Shown here: piece by piece, positions 18,377-27,159 of the stretch
Numbering within the stretch: position 1 is the first letter of the stretch
Layout: every line of letters begins with the position of its first letter
Assembly (NCBI RefSeq): GCF_024170505.1
Contig: NZ_JALJYG010000001.1
Location: forward strand, 124,001-188,000
DNA: 64,000 nucleotides
Direction of reading: 5' to 3'
From: Methanocalculus alkaliphilus
GTDB lineage: Archaea; Halobacteriota; Methanomicrobia; Methanomicrobiales; Methanocorpusculaceae
Notes under the pieces: model-generated
The model's database searches: none
What the model saw: the letters and a program-made list of their open reading frames with translations, nothing else
What the model was told of the DNA's origin: nothing
Translations under genes and position numbers: made by a program

Positions 18377-19993
18377 CTACTCTCCCTGTATGGCGCGACT
18401 CATAATATTCTTCTCCTCCTCTGTGAGGAGATTCATAATCTCAGTCGTCGTCCCGATCCGGACGATCTTTCCACCCCGCATCAGGGCACAGCGATCACAG
18501 ATATCCTGGACAAACTCCATATCATGGGAGACGACGATGAAGGTCTCCTCCATCTCCTCCCTTGAATGGAGGATCGAGTGCTTGACATCCACTTTTGTGA
18601 TCGGATCCATTGTTCCTGTCGGCTCATCAAGGACGATGATCCTCGGCTCACGGATCAGCACCTGTGCCAGAGCAACCCGGTGCCGCTCACCCTCTGAGAG
18701 GGTATTTGGAAGACGGTTTAAGACAGCCTTCCCTTTCTCCTCAGAGAAGCCCGCCATCTTCAGGGTGATCATCGCCTTCCTCATTGCGAGCTGTTTTGGA
18801 AATTCAAGGCCGATTGAATCGGTGAGATTATCAAGAACGGTTCTATGCGGGAAGAGATCATACTCCTGGTGAAGAAGGCCGATATACATCTTTGCCCGGC
18901 CGCGGTACTGGTATCCGGGCCTGCCCATATCGACCCAGTCATCCCCGATCTTGATCTCAAGTTTCCCGCTTGTTGGCTCAAGTATACCAGAGATGATCCG
19001 TGAGAGGGTGGTCTTCCCCGCACCACTTGTTCCGATGATCCCAAAGATCTCCTTCTCCTGTATCTCGAAACTGACACCATCAACCGCGCGGATAACCCCA
19101 CGGTCAACAGAGATATACCGTTTCTTGAGATTATCTGATTTGATCAGGGTAGTACCAAGCTCGGGCTTTGCAAAGACCTCGTTATCCTGGTGTTCTTCCA
19201 TGAACTTCGCGATGACCTCTTTTGGGGTCCCGACTGCCACTATCTCACCATCAGAGAGGAGGATGGCACGATTTGAGACATCTTCGATTGCACTGGCAAA
19301 GTGGGAGGTGATGATCATCCCCATCGAAACCGAGGATGCAGCCTCTTTGAGCATCTCGTGGACAACACGTGCCATCTTTGGATCGAGGGTCGCCGTCGGC
19401 TCATCAGCAAAGAGAAGGAACGGCTCTTTTGCCAGCTGACGAGCAAGAACGACGCGCTGCTTCTCACCACCTGAGAGGTCACGGGCGATATGCATCATCC
19501 GGTGGGATAAACGGACCTCATCAAGGAGATCTGCGGCACGGGAGACGGCTTTCCCGGATGGATAGCCGACATCATCAAGGGCACGAAGAACATTTTCGAT
19601 GACACGATCGTTTCCATACAGCGCAAACGTCCGCTGGAACATGATTGCGGTTCGTTTCATCAGATAGCGCCGTGCCGACTCATCATCATTCCATAAATCG
19701 ATATCTGCCGGCTGAAGCACGCCACCGGAGCAGCGGGTGCATGGTGAGCCTGCGGCACTCTGGAGCTCTACCCTGCCACAGGCGTCACAGACCGATACAT
19801 GATAGATGATCGTTCCACTTGTCGGGGGCTGATCAATCCCACGAATCAGATGGATCAGAACAGTCTTTCCGGCACCACTCCTTCCGATAATGCCGACGGT
19901 CTCACCTTCTTCGATTGTCAGATTGATGTTATTGAGTACCCGTGTGCCATTAAACTCCATGCAAAGGTTTTCGACAGTGATGAAAGGTTTCAT
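18377..19993 (-). CDS. atwA: Methyl-coenzyme M reductase system component A2 (AtwA)
   Basis: 538-residue soluble tandem ABC ATPase that binds ATP and is required to activate methyl-CoM reductase to the Ni(I) state. Half 1 has Walker A GRSGAGKT, signature LSGGEKQRVVLARQL and Walker B LLFADEPTATLD; between them sits a zinc ribbon (CDACGR and CTRC). Half 2 has GTSGAGKTT, LSEGERHRVALAQVL and IIVLDEPTGTMD. No transmembrane partner exists nearby, as expected. It is the first gene of the marker operon, with its own TATA box upstream. Confidence 0.93.
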   Translation of the reverse strand: MKPFITVENLCMEFNGTRVLNNINLTIEEGETVGIIGRSGAGKTVLIHLIRGIDQPPTSGTIIYHVSVCDACGRVELQSAAGSPCTRCSGGVLQPADIDLWNDDESARRYLMKRTAIMFQRTFALYGNDRVIENVLRALDDVGYPSGKAVSRAADLLDEVRLSHRMMHIARDLSGGEKQRVVLARQLAKEPFLLFADEPTATLDPKMARVVHEMLKEAASSVSMGMIITSHFASAIEDVSNRAILLSDGEIVAVGTPKEVIAKFMEEHQDNEVFAKPELGTTLIKSDNLKKRYISVDRGVIRAVDGVSFEIQEKEIFGIIGTSGAGKTTLSRIISGILEPTSGKLEIKIGDDWVDMGRPGYQYRGRAKMYIGLLHQEYDLFPHRTVLDNLTDSIGLEFPKQLAMRKAMITLKMAGFSEEKGKAVLNRLPNTLSEGERHRVALAQVLIREPRIIVLDEPTGTMDPITKVDVKHSILHSREEMEETFIVVSHDMEFVQDICDRCALMRGGKIVRIGTTTEIMNLLTEEEKNIMSRAIQGE

Positions 19994-20035
19994 AAATTGC
20001 CTCTTGAGATAGTATGTAGAGGAAGGAGCATATTA

Positions 20036-20048
20036 GTCTTTATATGGG
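20036..20048 (-). promoter_or_regulatory. TATA box of the atwA-mmp operon
   Basis: On the minus strand CCATATAAAG lies at about 20047-20038, overlapping the last codons of the upstream HAD gene. It sits about 45 bases before the atwA start, which predicts a leader of roughly 20 bases. This would let the methyl-CoM reductase activation genes be transcribed separately from the HAD gene. Confidence 0.5.
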
Positions 20049-20879
20049 AACAGAGCTGCCAGGTTCGACGCGTGCTATCCCTTCGACGATACCGATCACC
20101 TCACATACCTCAGTGATGACGTAGTCTGCAGTATTGAAGAGGGCTTCGATCCGCTCGCCGGGCTGCTGCTCAGAGAGTATGGCGATATCCGACTCCCGCA
20201 TTGCACGGAGGTCATTGATCCCATCCCCGACCATCAGCACTGTACTATACTCTTTCTTCAGATCCTGTACGATCTGTGCCTTCATCGTCGGGGTGGCGAC
20301 CCCATAGATCCGGTCACGGGGAATGCCAAGATAATCACCCATCCTCTCAAGTTTTGAGCCCCGATCCCCGGAGGCGATGAAGGTGGCAACCCCCATCTGG
20401 TGCAGGCGCGTTATCGTCTCCTTTGCACCCGGGAACGGGCTCCCACCGGCTGTCAGGGTGAATTCGATGGATCTCGTCCTGATGTTGAGGATCGCACCGG
20501 AGTTGATGGCCATAATCGTCTTCTGCTTGCTGCACCTGACCCATACATCCCGGATCGTCTCCTGAAGATCACCAACAACAGCATGCTCCTCATGATAGAG
20601 TATAGCGGCTACATCATCCTGTGTGATAACCTTACGTCCACAGGAGACCCCAAAGTCGATACAATGATCTCGAAGAAACGCTGAGAGAAGCTGATCTTTA
20701 TCCCCTTTCATCACATCCTCGGAATGGACATTGATGAGGATGAGTATCCGGTCGGCATCATCGAAGGTGAGCGTCGTACTCTCGACATCCCCAAGGAGTG
20801 TGCCTTCAAATACATCCTTTGCGGCCCGGTATGTCCGCAGGAGGGTTCCGGCACTATCAAAGACTACTGCAATCGTCAT
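20040..20879 (-). CDS. Soluble P-type-ATPase-like HAD protein
   Basis: 279-residue HAD-superfamily protein without membrane segments. Motif I is FDSAGTL, motif II IASGD, motif III a Lys in TPTMKAQIV and motif IV MVGDGINDL. The form of motifs I and IV matches the phosphorylation domain of P-type ATPases (DKTGT, GDGxND) rather than usual phosphatases, because the second Asp of DxD is replaced by Ala. A similar stand-alone protein (MJ0968) is known from Methanocaldococcus. The substrate is unknown. Its place directly upstream of atwA on the same strand hints at a link to the marker genes but may be chance. Confidence 0.75.
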   Translation of the reverse strand: MTIAVVFDSAGTLLRTYRAAKDVFEGTLLGDVESTTLTFDDADRILILINVHSEDVMKGDKDQLLSAFLRDHCIDFGVSCGRKVITQDDVAAILYHEEHAVVGDLQETIRDVWVRCSKQKTIMAINSGAILNIRTRSIEFTLTAGGSPFPGAKETITRLHQMGVATFIASGDRGSKLERMGDYLGIPRDRIYGVATPTMKAQIVQDLKKEYSTVLMVGDGINDLRAMRESDIAILSEQQPGERIEALFNTADYVITEVCEVIGIVEGIARVEPGSSVPI

Positions 20880-20925
20880 CGGATCAAGACCACCATTTAT
20901 CTATACTATCGACGAGGGTTCTTAT

Positions 20926-21873
20926 ATGCCTCTTACTACGACAGCCGAAGCTATCAGGTCGATGGAGATCCGGGGTGCCGGACGTATAGCGCGTGCAGCA
21001 GCTGCCGCGCTCCGTGACCATGCAGGGACGATCACCACAGACGATCTCAGGGATTTCAGGGACGAGATGTATCAGGCAGCGTATCTCCTCCGATCCACCC
21101 GCCCGACTGCCGTATCGCTCCCAAATGCCATCCATATTGTTATGAGGGATCTCAGAACGGCAGGAGATGCAACCGATGCGCGCAGCGGGATTATCAGAAA
21201 TGCCGGGGCGTTCATCAGATCCTCAGAGGAGGCGGTCAGGACGATCGGCATGATCGGAGCCAACCAGATCAGGGACGGCGACACCATTCTGACCCACTGC
21301 AACTCCGAAGCTGCTCTCGCCTGTATCATCGAGGCGAAGAGACAGGGGAAAGAGATAGAGGTCTTTGCAACCGAGGTGCGCCCCTGGAACCAGGGGAGGC
21401 TGACCATCGAGGCTCTTAACCATCATGAGATACCGACACATTTCATCGTCGATTCGGCAGTCCGGTTCTTCATCAATGATGTCGATCTCGCCATTGCAGG
21501 TGCTGATGCCATCTCTGCAGATGGATCGGTGATCAATAAGATTGGAACCTCACAGATCGCCCTTGCGGCCCATGAAGCCCGGACGAAGATGATCATCGCA
21601 GCTGAGACCTACAAATTCGCACCCCGGTCAAGTATCGGCCTTGAGATCCCGGTAGAGGAGAGGCCGGGATCAGAGGTGCTTCCTGATGAGATCGCGCAGA
21701 AATATCCCTTTGTCAGGGTGCGTAATCCGGTCTTTGACAGGACACCCGGGACCTATATCGATCTCATCGTCACCGAGGAGGGGGTCATTCCACCCGAATA
21801 TGCACCGGTAATCATCAGGGAGCACCTTGGATGGCAGGTATCGGATTTTGAGGAGGAGTTCCGGCAAATGTAA
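20926..21873 (+). CDS. Ribose-1,5-bisphosphate isomerase
   Basis: 315-residue enzyme of the archaeal AMP (pentose bisphosphate) pathway that turns ribose 1,5-bisphosphate into ribulose 1,5-bisphosphate. It belongs to the eIF2B/MTNA family: RGAGRIARAAAAAL early, then TILTHCNSEAALACI, EVRPWNQGRLTIEAL, and the C-terminal IAGADAISADGSVINKIGTSQIA (in two parts), the sugar-phosphate site. The frame is open upstream, but ATG 20926 with a GAGG upstream gives the family length. AMP phosphorylase and Rubisco are not in this window. Confidence 0.85.
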   Translation: MPLTTTAEAIRSMEIRGAGRIARAAAAALRDHAGTITTDDLRDFRDEMYQAAYLLRSTRPTAVSLPNAIHIVMRDLRTAGDATDARSGIIRNAGAFIRSSEEAVRTIGMIGANQIRDGDTILTHCNSEAALACIIEAKRQGKEIEVFATEVRPWNQGRLTIEALNHHEIPTHFIVDSAVRFFINDVDLAIAGADAISADGSVINKIGTSQIALAAHEARTKMIIAAETYKFAPRSSIGLEIPVEERPGSEVLPDEIAQKYPFVRVRNPVFDRTPGTYIDLIVTEEGVIPPEYAPVIIREHLGWQVSDFEEEFRQM

Positions 21874-21929
21874 GAAGAAGGGATATCCTTTTTTCTATCC
21901 ATCATGCAAGATGAATGAGGAGATTGATC

Positions 21930-22757
21930 ATGGGTATTGAATTTGTCAAATTACAGGGGAATGGCAATGATTTCATCCTCATCGACGAGATGAATGGAGA
22001 GGTCATTCCGGAAGAGATGAAGCCGAAGTTTGCGATGTTATTCTGTGACCGCAGGTTCGGGATAGGCGGGGATGGTGTCCTCTTCATCTCAAAGTCAGAG
22101 ACTGCGGATATCAGGATGCGCCTCCTTCAGCCTGACGAGTCGGAGGCAGAGATGTGCGGAAACGGAATCCGTTGCCTCGTCAGGTACGCTTCTGACCGGG
22201 AATATGTCGGAGAGGAGTGTACGGTTGAGACGATGGCAGGCATCATGCCGGTGAAACTCGGATATACCGATGAGGGGGACTTCTTTGCAACAATTACGAT
22301 GCCGATTCCGGCATTTGCCAGAAGTGAGATTCCAGCGACCGGAGAATCAGATGCCGACTATTCTGAGGAGATTGCCACCTATCAGGTCTATGCGGTCAAT
22401 ACCGGAGTCCCTCATGCAGTCGTCTTCGTCAGTGAGATAGGTGCCATCGATCCCGGGCAGATCGGTCCCGTCATCAGGAATCACCAGACCTTCCCAAAAG
22501 GTGCAAATGTCAACTTTGTCGAGAAGGTCGCCGACAGCACCCTCCGGATCCGGACATTCGAGCGCGGTGTCGAGAGTGAGACGATGTCCTGCGGAACGGG
22601 TGCAACGGCATCAGCGGCAGTCGCCCGAAAACTCGGCTATGTCGGCAACGACGTTCTGGTCGAGACGAAGGGCGGCCCGCTCCGAATTTCGTTTGGCGAG
22701 ACAGTGACGATGACCGGACCCGCAGAGTCGGTCTTCATCGGTATGATCCAGCTCTGA
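21930..22757 (+). CDS. dapF: Diaminopimelate epimerase
   Basis: 275-residue enzyme that interconverts LL- and meso-diaminopimelate in lysine biosynthesis. The two catalytic cysteines are in EMCGNGIRCL (near residue 75) and MSCGTGATAS (near residue 215). The family N-terminus FVKLQGNGNDF is complete. ATG 21930 is preferred over one five codons upstream because GAGGAG sits seven bases before it. Lysine is thus made from aspartate by the DAP route. It stands alone and converges with radB across a hairpin. Confidence 0.93.
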   Translation: MGIEFVKLQGNGNDFILIDEMNGEVIPEEMKPKFAMLFCDRRFGIGGDGVLFISKSETADIRMRLLQPDESEAEMCGNGIRCLVRYASDREYVGEECTVETMAGIMPVKLGYTDEGDFFATITMPIPAFARSEIPATGESDADYSEEIATYQVYAVNTGVPHAVVFVSEIGAIDPGQIGPVIRNHQTFPKGANVNFVEKVADSTLRIRTFERGVESETMSCGTGATASAAVARKLGYVGNDVLVETKGGPLRISFGETVTMTGPAESVFIGMIQL

Positions 22758-22784
22758 GAACCGCCATATAAAAGTTAAAACGAT

Positions 22785-22820
22785 GAGAGCCGGAATATTC
22801 CGGTCTCTTCTCCCTTTTCA
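22785..22820. terminator. Bidirectional hairpin between dapF and radB
   Basis: The 14 bp palindrome CCGGAATATTCCGG at 22790-22803 is extended by flanking AGAG/CTCT pairing with one bulged base. It is followed on the plus strand by pyrimidine-rich TCTTCTCCCTTTT. The site lies between two convergent stop codons, a usual place for a shared terminator. Confidence 0.5.
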
Positions 22821-22830
22821 GAAGATATAT

Positions 22831-23505
22831 TCAGCAGATCCGAATGCCGTCTCCGGTGATGATAAAATCAAAATATTCCCCTTCCGGCCGTGAACGGTGT
22901 TTCACGACGATTGCACGCCTCTTCTCCTCCCTCCGTTCGATCCTGATGATCGCCTTTGAGATATGGGAGAGTGAGGTGCCTCCAAGGCCCGAGAACCGGT
23001 TTGTGGTGACATCCATATACACCTGATTGGTGATGAGCGCCGGGATCTCATGCTTGCGGGTGAGCGAGAGGAGATCGATCATCTGTCTCCCAAGTACCTT
23101 GAGCGCGTCACCACGCCGTTCCATCTCTGAGCGGTAAAGGGCTGTGGCAGAGTCGAGAACAATCAGCCCGATCTTCTTCTTTTGAAAGATCTTCTCTGCA
23201 TCAAGGATCATCACACCCTGTTCGGCAAAGTCGATTGGTTCATAGAGGAAGAGCCGGGTTGCGAGATCCGCCGCAGGATCATCACCTCCTGCTACCTGGG
23301 TGAAGCGATCCGGAGAGAAGCCTTCGGTATCGAAGAAGATGACCCCCTCCCCCTCCCTGAGGGTTGCAACCGCAGCCATCAGGGCGAGGGTGCTCTTCCC
23401 GCTCCCCGGCTCCCCATAGATCTGGGTGATCATCCTCCGCTCAAGGCCGCCGCCGAGGATGCGGTCAAGATCGGGGCTTCCGGTTCGTACCCGGTTTATC
23501 TCCAC
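22831..23505 (-). CDS. radB: DNA repair and recombination protein RadB
   Basis: 224-residue RecA/RadA paralogue found in euryarchaea. Walker A is GEPGSGKST at residues 31-39, Walker B is IGLIVLDSATALY, and the C-terminus has SGLGGTSLSHISKAIIRIE. It lacks the helix-hairpin-helix N-terminal domain of RadA, which is the hallmark of RadB. It regulates homologous recombination together with RadA and Hjc. The start is GTG, within the last codons of larC (10 bp overlap), so the two genes are co-translated, though no functional link is known. Confidence 0.9.
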   Translation of the reverse strand: MEINRVRTGSPDLDRILGGGLERRMITQIYGEPGSGKSTLALMAAVATLREGEGVIFFDTEGFSPDRFTQVAGGDDPAADLATRLFLYEPIDFAEQGVMILDAEKIFQKKKIGLIVLDSATALYRSEMERRGDALKVLGRQMIDLLSLTRKHEIPALITNQVYMDVTTNRFSGLGGTSLSHISKAIIRIERREEKRRAIVVKHRSRPEGEYFDFIITGDGIRIC

Positions 23506-24668
23506 CTCTCCAACTCCTTCCGTGCGGCATCCTCAGCCTGCCACTTCACCTCACGAACCGGGCGGCCCTGTCTCACAGCAGCCGCCAGAACTGCATCAAA
23601 CTCCGCCTTGACGGTGAGGGTCTCCCCCTTCCATGAACCGACCTTGACCCCGATCTCATCCCCCTCAGGGAGCCTGACGGTGATAAACCGTCGATCTGCG
23701 ATGAACCGGTGGACCGAGGGGATGCACCGGACACCGAGTGTTCCAAGCTCCTCTGCCAGGATCAGGGCGAGTCGTTCGGAGTCCTCCTGGCGGCAGATAA
23801 CCCTGATGAGATGACCGGGACGCCCTTTCTTCATGATGAGGGGGCTGGCAGAGGCGTCCCTGGCACCTTCCCGGTGAAGGCGGGCGATAGTTGCTGCGAT
23901 AACCTCGCCATCCGCATCATCGACATTCGTCTCAAGGATATCGACCCAGACCCCAAAACCCCCGCTCTCGAGGATCATCACCCTCAGAATGTTCGGGCGA
24001 TCCGGGGGATCCCGGGTACCGGCACCATAGCCGATGGATGCAATCGTTCCATCAGCCGGAGCCTCCCCAGCAAAAGAGGAGAAAAACTCGGCAAGGAGTG
24101 CAGCACCTGTCGGGGTGGTCAGCTCCCCGGTCTCCTCCATGGAAGGACGGACGGTCAGTCCCGAATCCTGAAGGATGTATGCCGTTGCCGGAGCTGGAAC
24201 CGGCATCCTGCCGTGCGCGGAGTTGATCGTTCCCATACCGAGCGGAACGGGAAGGACCGGGATGGTATCAGGGGAGAGGGAGAGGAGCGCGGTACATGCA
24301 CCCACCACATCAGCTATTGCATCATCTGCTCCGACCTCATGGAAATGGGGATGATCACCATGAACACGCACCTCGGCTGCATGAATCCTCTGGAAGACCC
24401 GTTCGGCCATATTTTTCGCCTCATCAGGCGCATCAGCCATGGAGAGACGATCAAGCACCTCTTCCAGAGTCCGGGTACAGTCTTCGGCGCAGGTCTGAAT
24501 ATACGTCGCGGTGATCCCCCTCCGCTTCACCTTTGTGATCACCGGCTCACCAACGACCGATGCCATCGCTCGTCTAACGAGTTCTTCGTCTGCTCCTGCA
24601 TCAAGGAGGGCTCCGATGATCATATCCCCGGCAGCACCATTCGCCGGATCAAAGAGGATTGTCCGCAT
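23496..24668 (-). CDS. larC: LarC-family nickel insertion protein
   Basis: 390-residue protein of the LarC/TIGR00299 family. LarC uses CTP to insert nickel into the pyridinium bisthiocarboxylate pincer nucleotide of lactate racemase-type enzymes. The N-terminal FDPANGAAGDMIIGALLDAG, the HFHEVGADDAIADVVG motif and the C-terminal ETNVDDADGEVIAATI region are all present. It is full length and unfused; some bacterial LarC are split by a frameshift. LarA, LarB and LarE are not in this window. The start is ATG at 24668, divergent from cdc48 with a 45 bp shared promoter space. Confidence 0.85.
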   Translation of the reverse strand: MRTILFDPANGAAGDMIIGALLDAGADEELVRRAMASVVGEPVITKVKRRGITATYIQTCAEDCTRTLEEVLDRLSMADAPDEAKNMAERVFQRIHAAEVRVHGDHPHFHEVGADDAIADVVGACTALLSLSPDTIPVLPVPLGMGTINSAHGRMPVPAPATAYILQDSGLTVRPSMEETGELTTPTGAALLAEFFSSFAGEAPADGTIASIGYGAGTRDPPDRPNILRVMILESGGFGVWVDILETNVDDADGEVIAATIARLHREGARDASASPLIMKKGRPGHLIRVICRQEDSERLALILAEELGTLGVRCIPSVHRFIADRRFITVRLPEGDEIGVKVGSWKGETLTVKAEFDAVLAAAVRQGRPVREVKWQAEDAARKELERWR

Positions 24669-24713
24669 CGTTAAACACTACTTATATGTCCGGATACCGA
24701 TGACAATAAAGTA

Positions 24714-27125
24714 ATGCCTGAAGTTTTTCTGAAAGTCGATTCTGCCTATCCCGAAGACCTTGGTGGAGGGAAGGCACGGCTCGATCCTGAGACGATGCTT
24801 GCCCTCCGTGTCTCGCCGGGAGACCTTGTGACCATCGAAGGAAAGAAACAGACGATCGCAAAGGTCTGGAGAGCGATGGCAAAGGACTGGGATCAGCAGA
24901 AGATCCGGATCGATAAGTTCACCCGTGAGAACGCATCCGTCGCCATCGGGGATCGGGTTAAAATCAAAAAGATCGAGGCGGTCATCGAGGCGAAGGAGAT
25001 AGTGATTGCGCCGCCTGAAAACATCCCCCCGAATCTCCCGATCAGCATGGAGCATGCTGCACAGGGGCTCATCAACTTTCCAGTCTCCATCGGCGATGTC
25101 GTTCCCATCAGGGCGATGATGGTACCACAGCTTGTTGAGTTCAAAGTCATCAGTATCGAGCCCGAGGATGCGATGATCATCTCCAGAAATACCCAGATAA
25201 TGATATCTGACAAGCCGGCTGCCGGATTTGAAGGGCTCAAGCGGATCAGCTATGAGGATATCGGAGGGCTGAAGGATGAGCTCCAGCGGCTCAGGGAGAC
25301 GATAGAACTCCCGATCCGTCACCCCGAGCTCTTCAAGACCCTGGGTATCGAGCCGCCAAAGGGTGTCCTCCTCTACGGACCTCCGGGAACCGGCAAGACC
25401 CTCATCGCACGTGCAGTCGCCAACGAGTCAGGTGCACATTTCATCTCAATCGCCGGACCGGAGGTGATCTCAAAGTACTACGGAGAGTCTGAACAGCGCC
25501 TCCGGGAGGTCTTTGAGGAGGCAAACGAGAATGCGCCATCGATCATCTTCATCGATGAGCTCGACTCGATCGCACCGAAGCGGGAAGATGTAACCGGAGA
25601 GGTCGAGCGTCGTGTCGTGGCACAGCTTCTGACGATGATGGACGGGCTTGAGGAGCGGGGGCAGGTCGTCGTCATCGGGGCGACGAACCGCCTCGATGCC
25701 ATCGATCCCGCACTCCGGCGACCGGGCCGGTTCGATCGCGAGATCGAGATCGGGGTCCCCCCGACGGCCGACCGGGAGGAGATCCTGAACATTCATACCC
25801 GCGGAATGCCGCTTGACGAGACGGTCAGAATCGATCTGATTGCCACCCAGACACATGGATTTGTTGGTGCGGATCTTGCAGCCCTCGCCCGCGAGGCGGC
25901 GATTCGCTCACTCCGCCGTCATCTGCCGATGATCGATCTTGAACAGGAATCAATCCCCCAGGAGATCCTCGACGAGTTGAAAGTGACCGGAAATGACTTC
26001 CGGGAGGCACAGCGTGAGGTATCGCCGTCTGCCATGCGTGAGGTGATGCTTGAAGGTACCAATATCCGCTGGTCCGATATCGGTGGCCTTGCCTCAGCAC
26101 GGCAGGAGATCCGCGAGGCAGTCGAACTCCCGCTGACCGAAAGGGAGAGATTTGAGGAACTCGGGATACAGCCACCAAAAGGTGTCCTCCTCTATGGACC
26201 CCCCGGAACAGGCAAGACCCTTATCGCAAAAGCGGTCGCGACCGAGTCAGGTGCAAACTTTATTCCAGTGAAGGGTCCGCAGCTCCTCTCAAAATGGGTT
26301 GGTGAGAGTGAGCGGGCGGTCAGGGAGATCTTCAAGAAAGGAAGGCAGGTTGCGCCATCGATCATCTTCTTCGATGAGATGGATGCCCTGACACCGGCCA
26401 GGGGAGCCTCAGGGGAGGCATCCCACACCATCGAGAGCGTCCTCAACCAGATCCTCACCGAGATCGACGGGATCGAGGAGATGCGGGACGTCGTTGTGAT
26501 GGGCGCGACGAACAGGCCGGATATCGTCGATCCCGCCCTTCTTCGCCCAGGGAGATTTGACCGGCTCGTCTATATCGGGGAGCCTGACAGAAAGGACCGT
26601 GAGATGATCATCAGGATCCATCTCAGGAGTATGCCGGTCGAGGGAGATCTCATCGAGGAATGGGTTGATCTCCTCGAGAACCTCGAGTATAGTTGTATCA
26701 TTTCGGTCTTTGAGTCGATCGGAACCGGATCAGAGGTGACAACTGATGCGATCCGATCCGCGGCAGCGGATCTTCCACGAAAAGAGGAGAGGCAACTGAA
26801 GCGATCGGAGATCAGGAAGCTCATCTTCGAATGTATCCCAAGATGTGATCAGCAGTATTCAGATCCTGCCCGTACTGATCTCATCACAAAGATTGCAGAC
26901 CAGACGGAAGGATACGTCGGATCTGACCTCGAAGGGCTCTGCAGGGAGGCAGGGATGCTTGCGATGCGTGAGGGAGTATCCAGGGTTGCTATCAGGCATT
27001 TCGAAGCGGCATTTGAGAAGATCCACCCCACAATGAATGAACGCCTGGTAGAATACTATAAACGAATCCAGCAACACTTCAAGGGCGGTCTTCCAAAGCA
27101 GTCACAACCGATTGAGTACCAGTAA
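24714..27125 (+). CDS. CDC48/VCP-type AAA ATPase with an extra segment in the D2 domain
   Basis: 803-residue hexameric unfoldase that extracts and feeds proteins to the proteasome. N-terminal double-psi barrel and CDC48_2 domains cover residues 1-180. D1 has GPPGTGKT near residue 222 and [15 protein letters not shown]2 has GPPGTGKT near residue 494 and [15 protein letters not shown]. Between MPVEGD (about 639) and [17 protein letters not shown] (about 722) there are about 75 extra residues not present in ordinary CDC48, which normally pass straight from one to the other. The reading frame is intact across it. The start is ATG 24714. Confidence 0.92.
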   Translation: MPEVFLKVDSAYPEDLGGGKARLDPETMLALRVSPGDLVTIEGKKQTIAKVWRAMAKDWDQQKIRIDKFTRENASVAIGDRVKIKKIEAVIEAKEIVIAPPENIPPNLPISMEHAAQGLINFPVSIGDVVPIRAMMVPQLVEFKVISIEPEDAMIISRNTQIMISDKPAAGFEGLKRISYEDIGGLKDELQRLRETIELPIRHPELFKTLGIEPPKGVLLYGPPGTGKTLIARAVANESGAHFISIAGPEVISKYYGESEQRLREVFEEANENAPSIIFIDELDSIAPKREDVTGEVERRVVAQLLTMMDGLEERGQVVVIGATNRLDAIDPALRRPGRFDREIEIGVPPTADREEILNIHTRGMPLDETVRIDLIATQTHGFVGADLAALAREAAIRSLRRHLPMIDLEQESIPQEILDELKVTGNDFREAQREVSPSAMREVMLEGTNIRWSDIGGLASARQEIREAVELPLTERERFEELGIQPPKGVLLYGPPGTGKTLIAKAVATESGANFIPVKGPQLLSKWVGESERAVREIFKKGRQVAPSIIFFDEMDALTPARGASGEASHTIESVLNQILTEIDGIEEMRDVVVMGATNRPDIVDPALLRPGRFDRLVYIGEPDRKDREMIIRIHLRSMPVEGDLIEEWVDLLENLEYSCIISVFESIGTGSEVTTDAIRSAAADLPRKEERQLKRSEIRKLIFECIPRCDQQYSDPARTDLITKIADQTEGYVGSDLEGLCREAGMLAMREGVSRVAIRHFEAAFEKIHPTMNERLVEYYKRIQQHFKGGLPKQSQPIEYQ

Positions 27126-27159
27126 CTACTTAACAGAAGGGGAGGAAACCCATCTCCCC

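Noticed and set aside
23709-24674. Antisense open frame of about 320 codons on the plus strand.
   Set aside because: It mirrors larC, which has clear family motifs, and shows low-complexity, Arg/Cys/His-rich content with no homology that I recognise.
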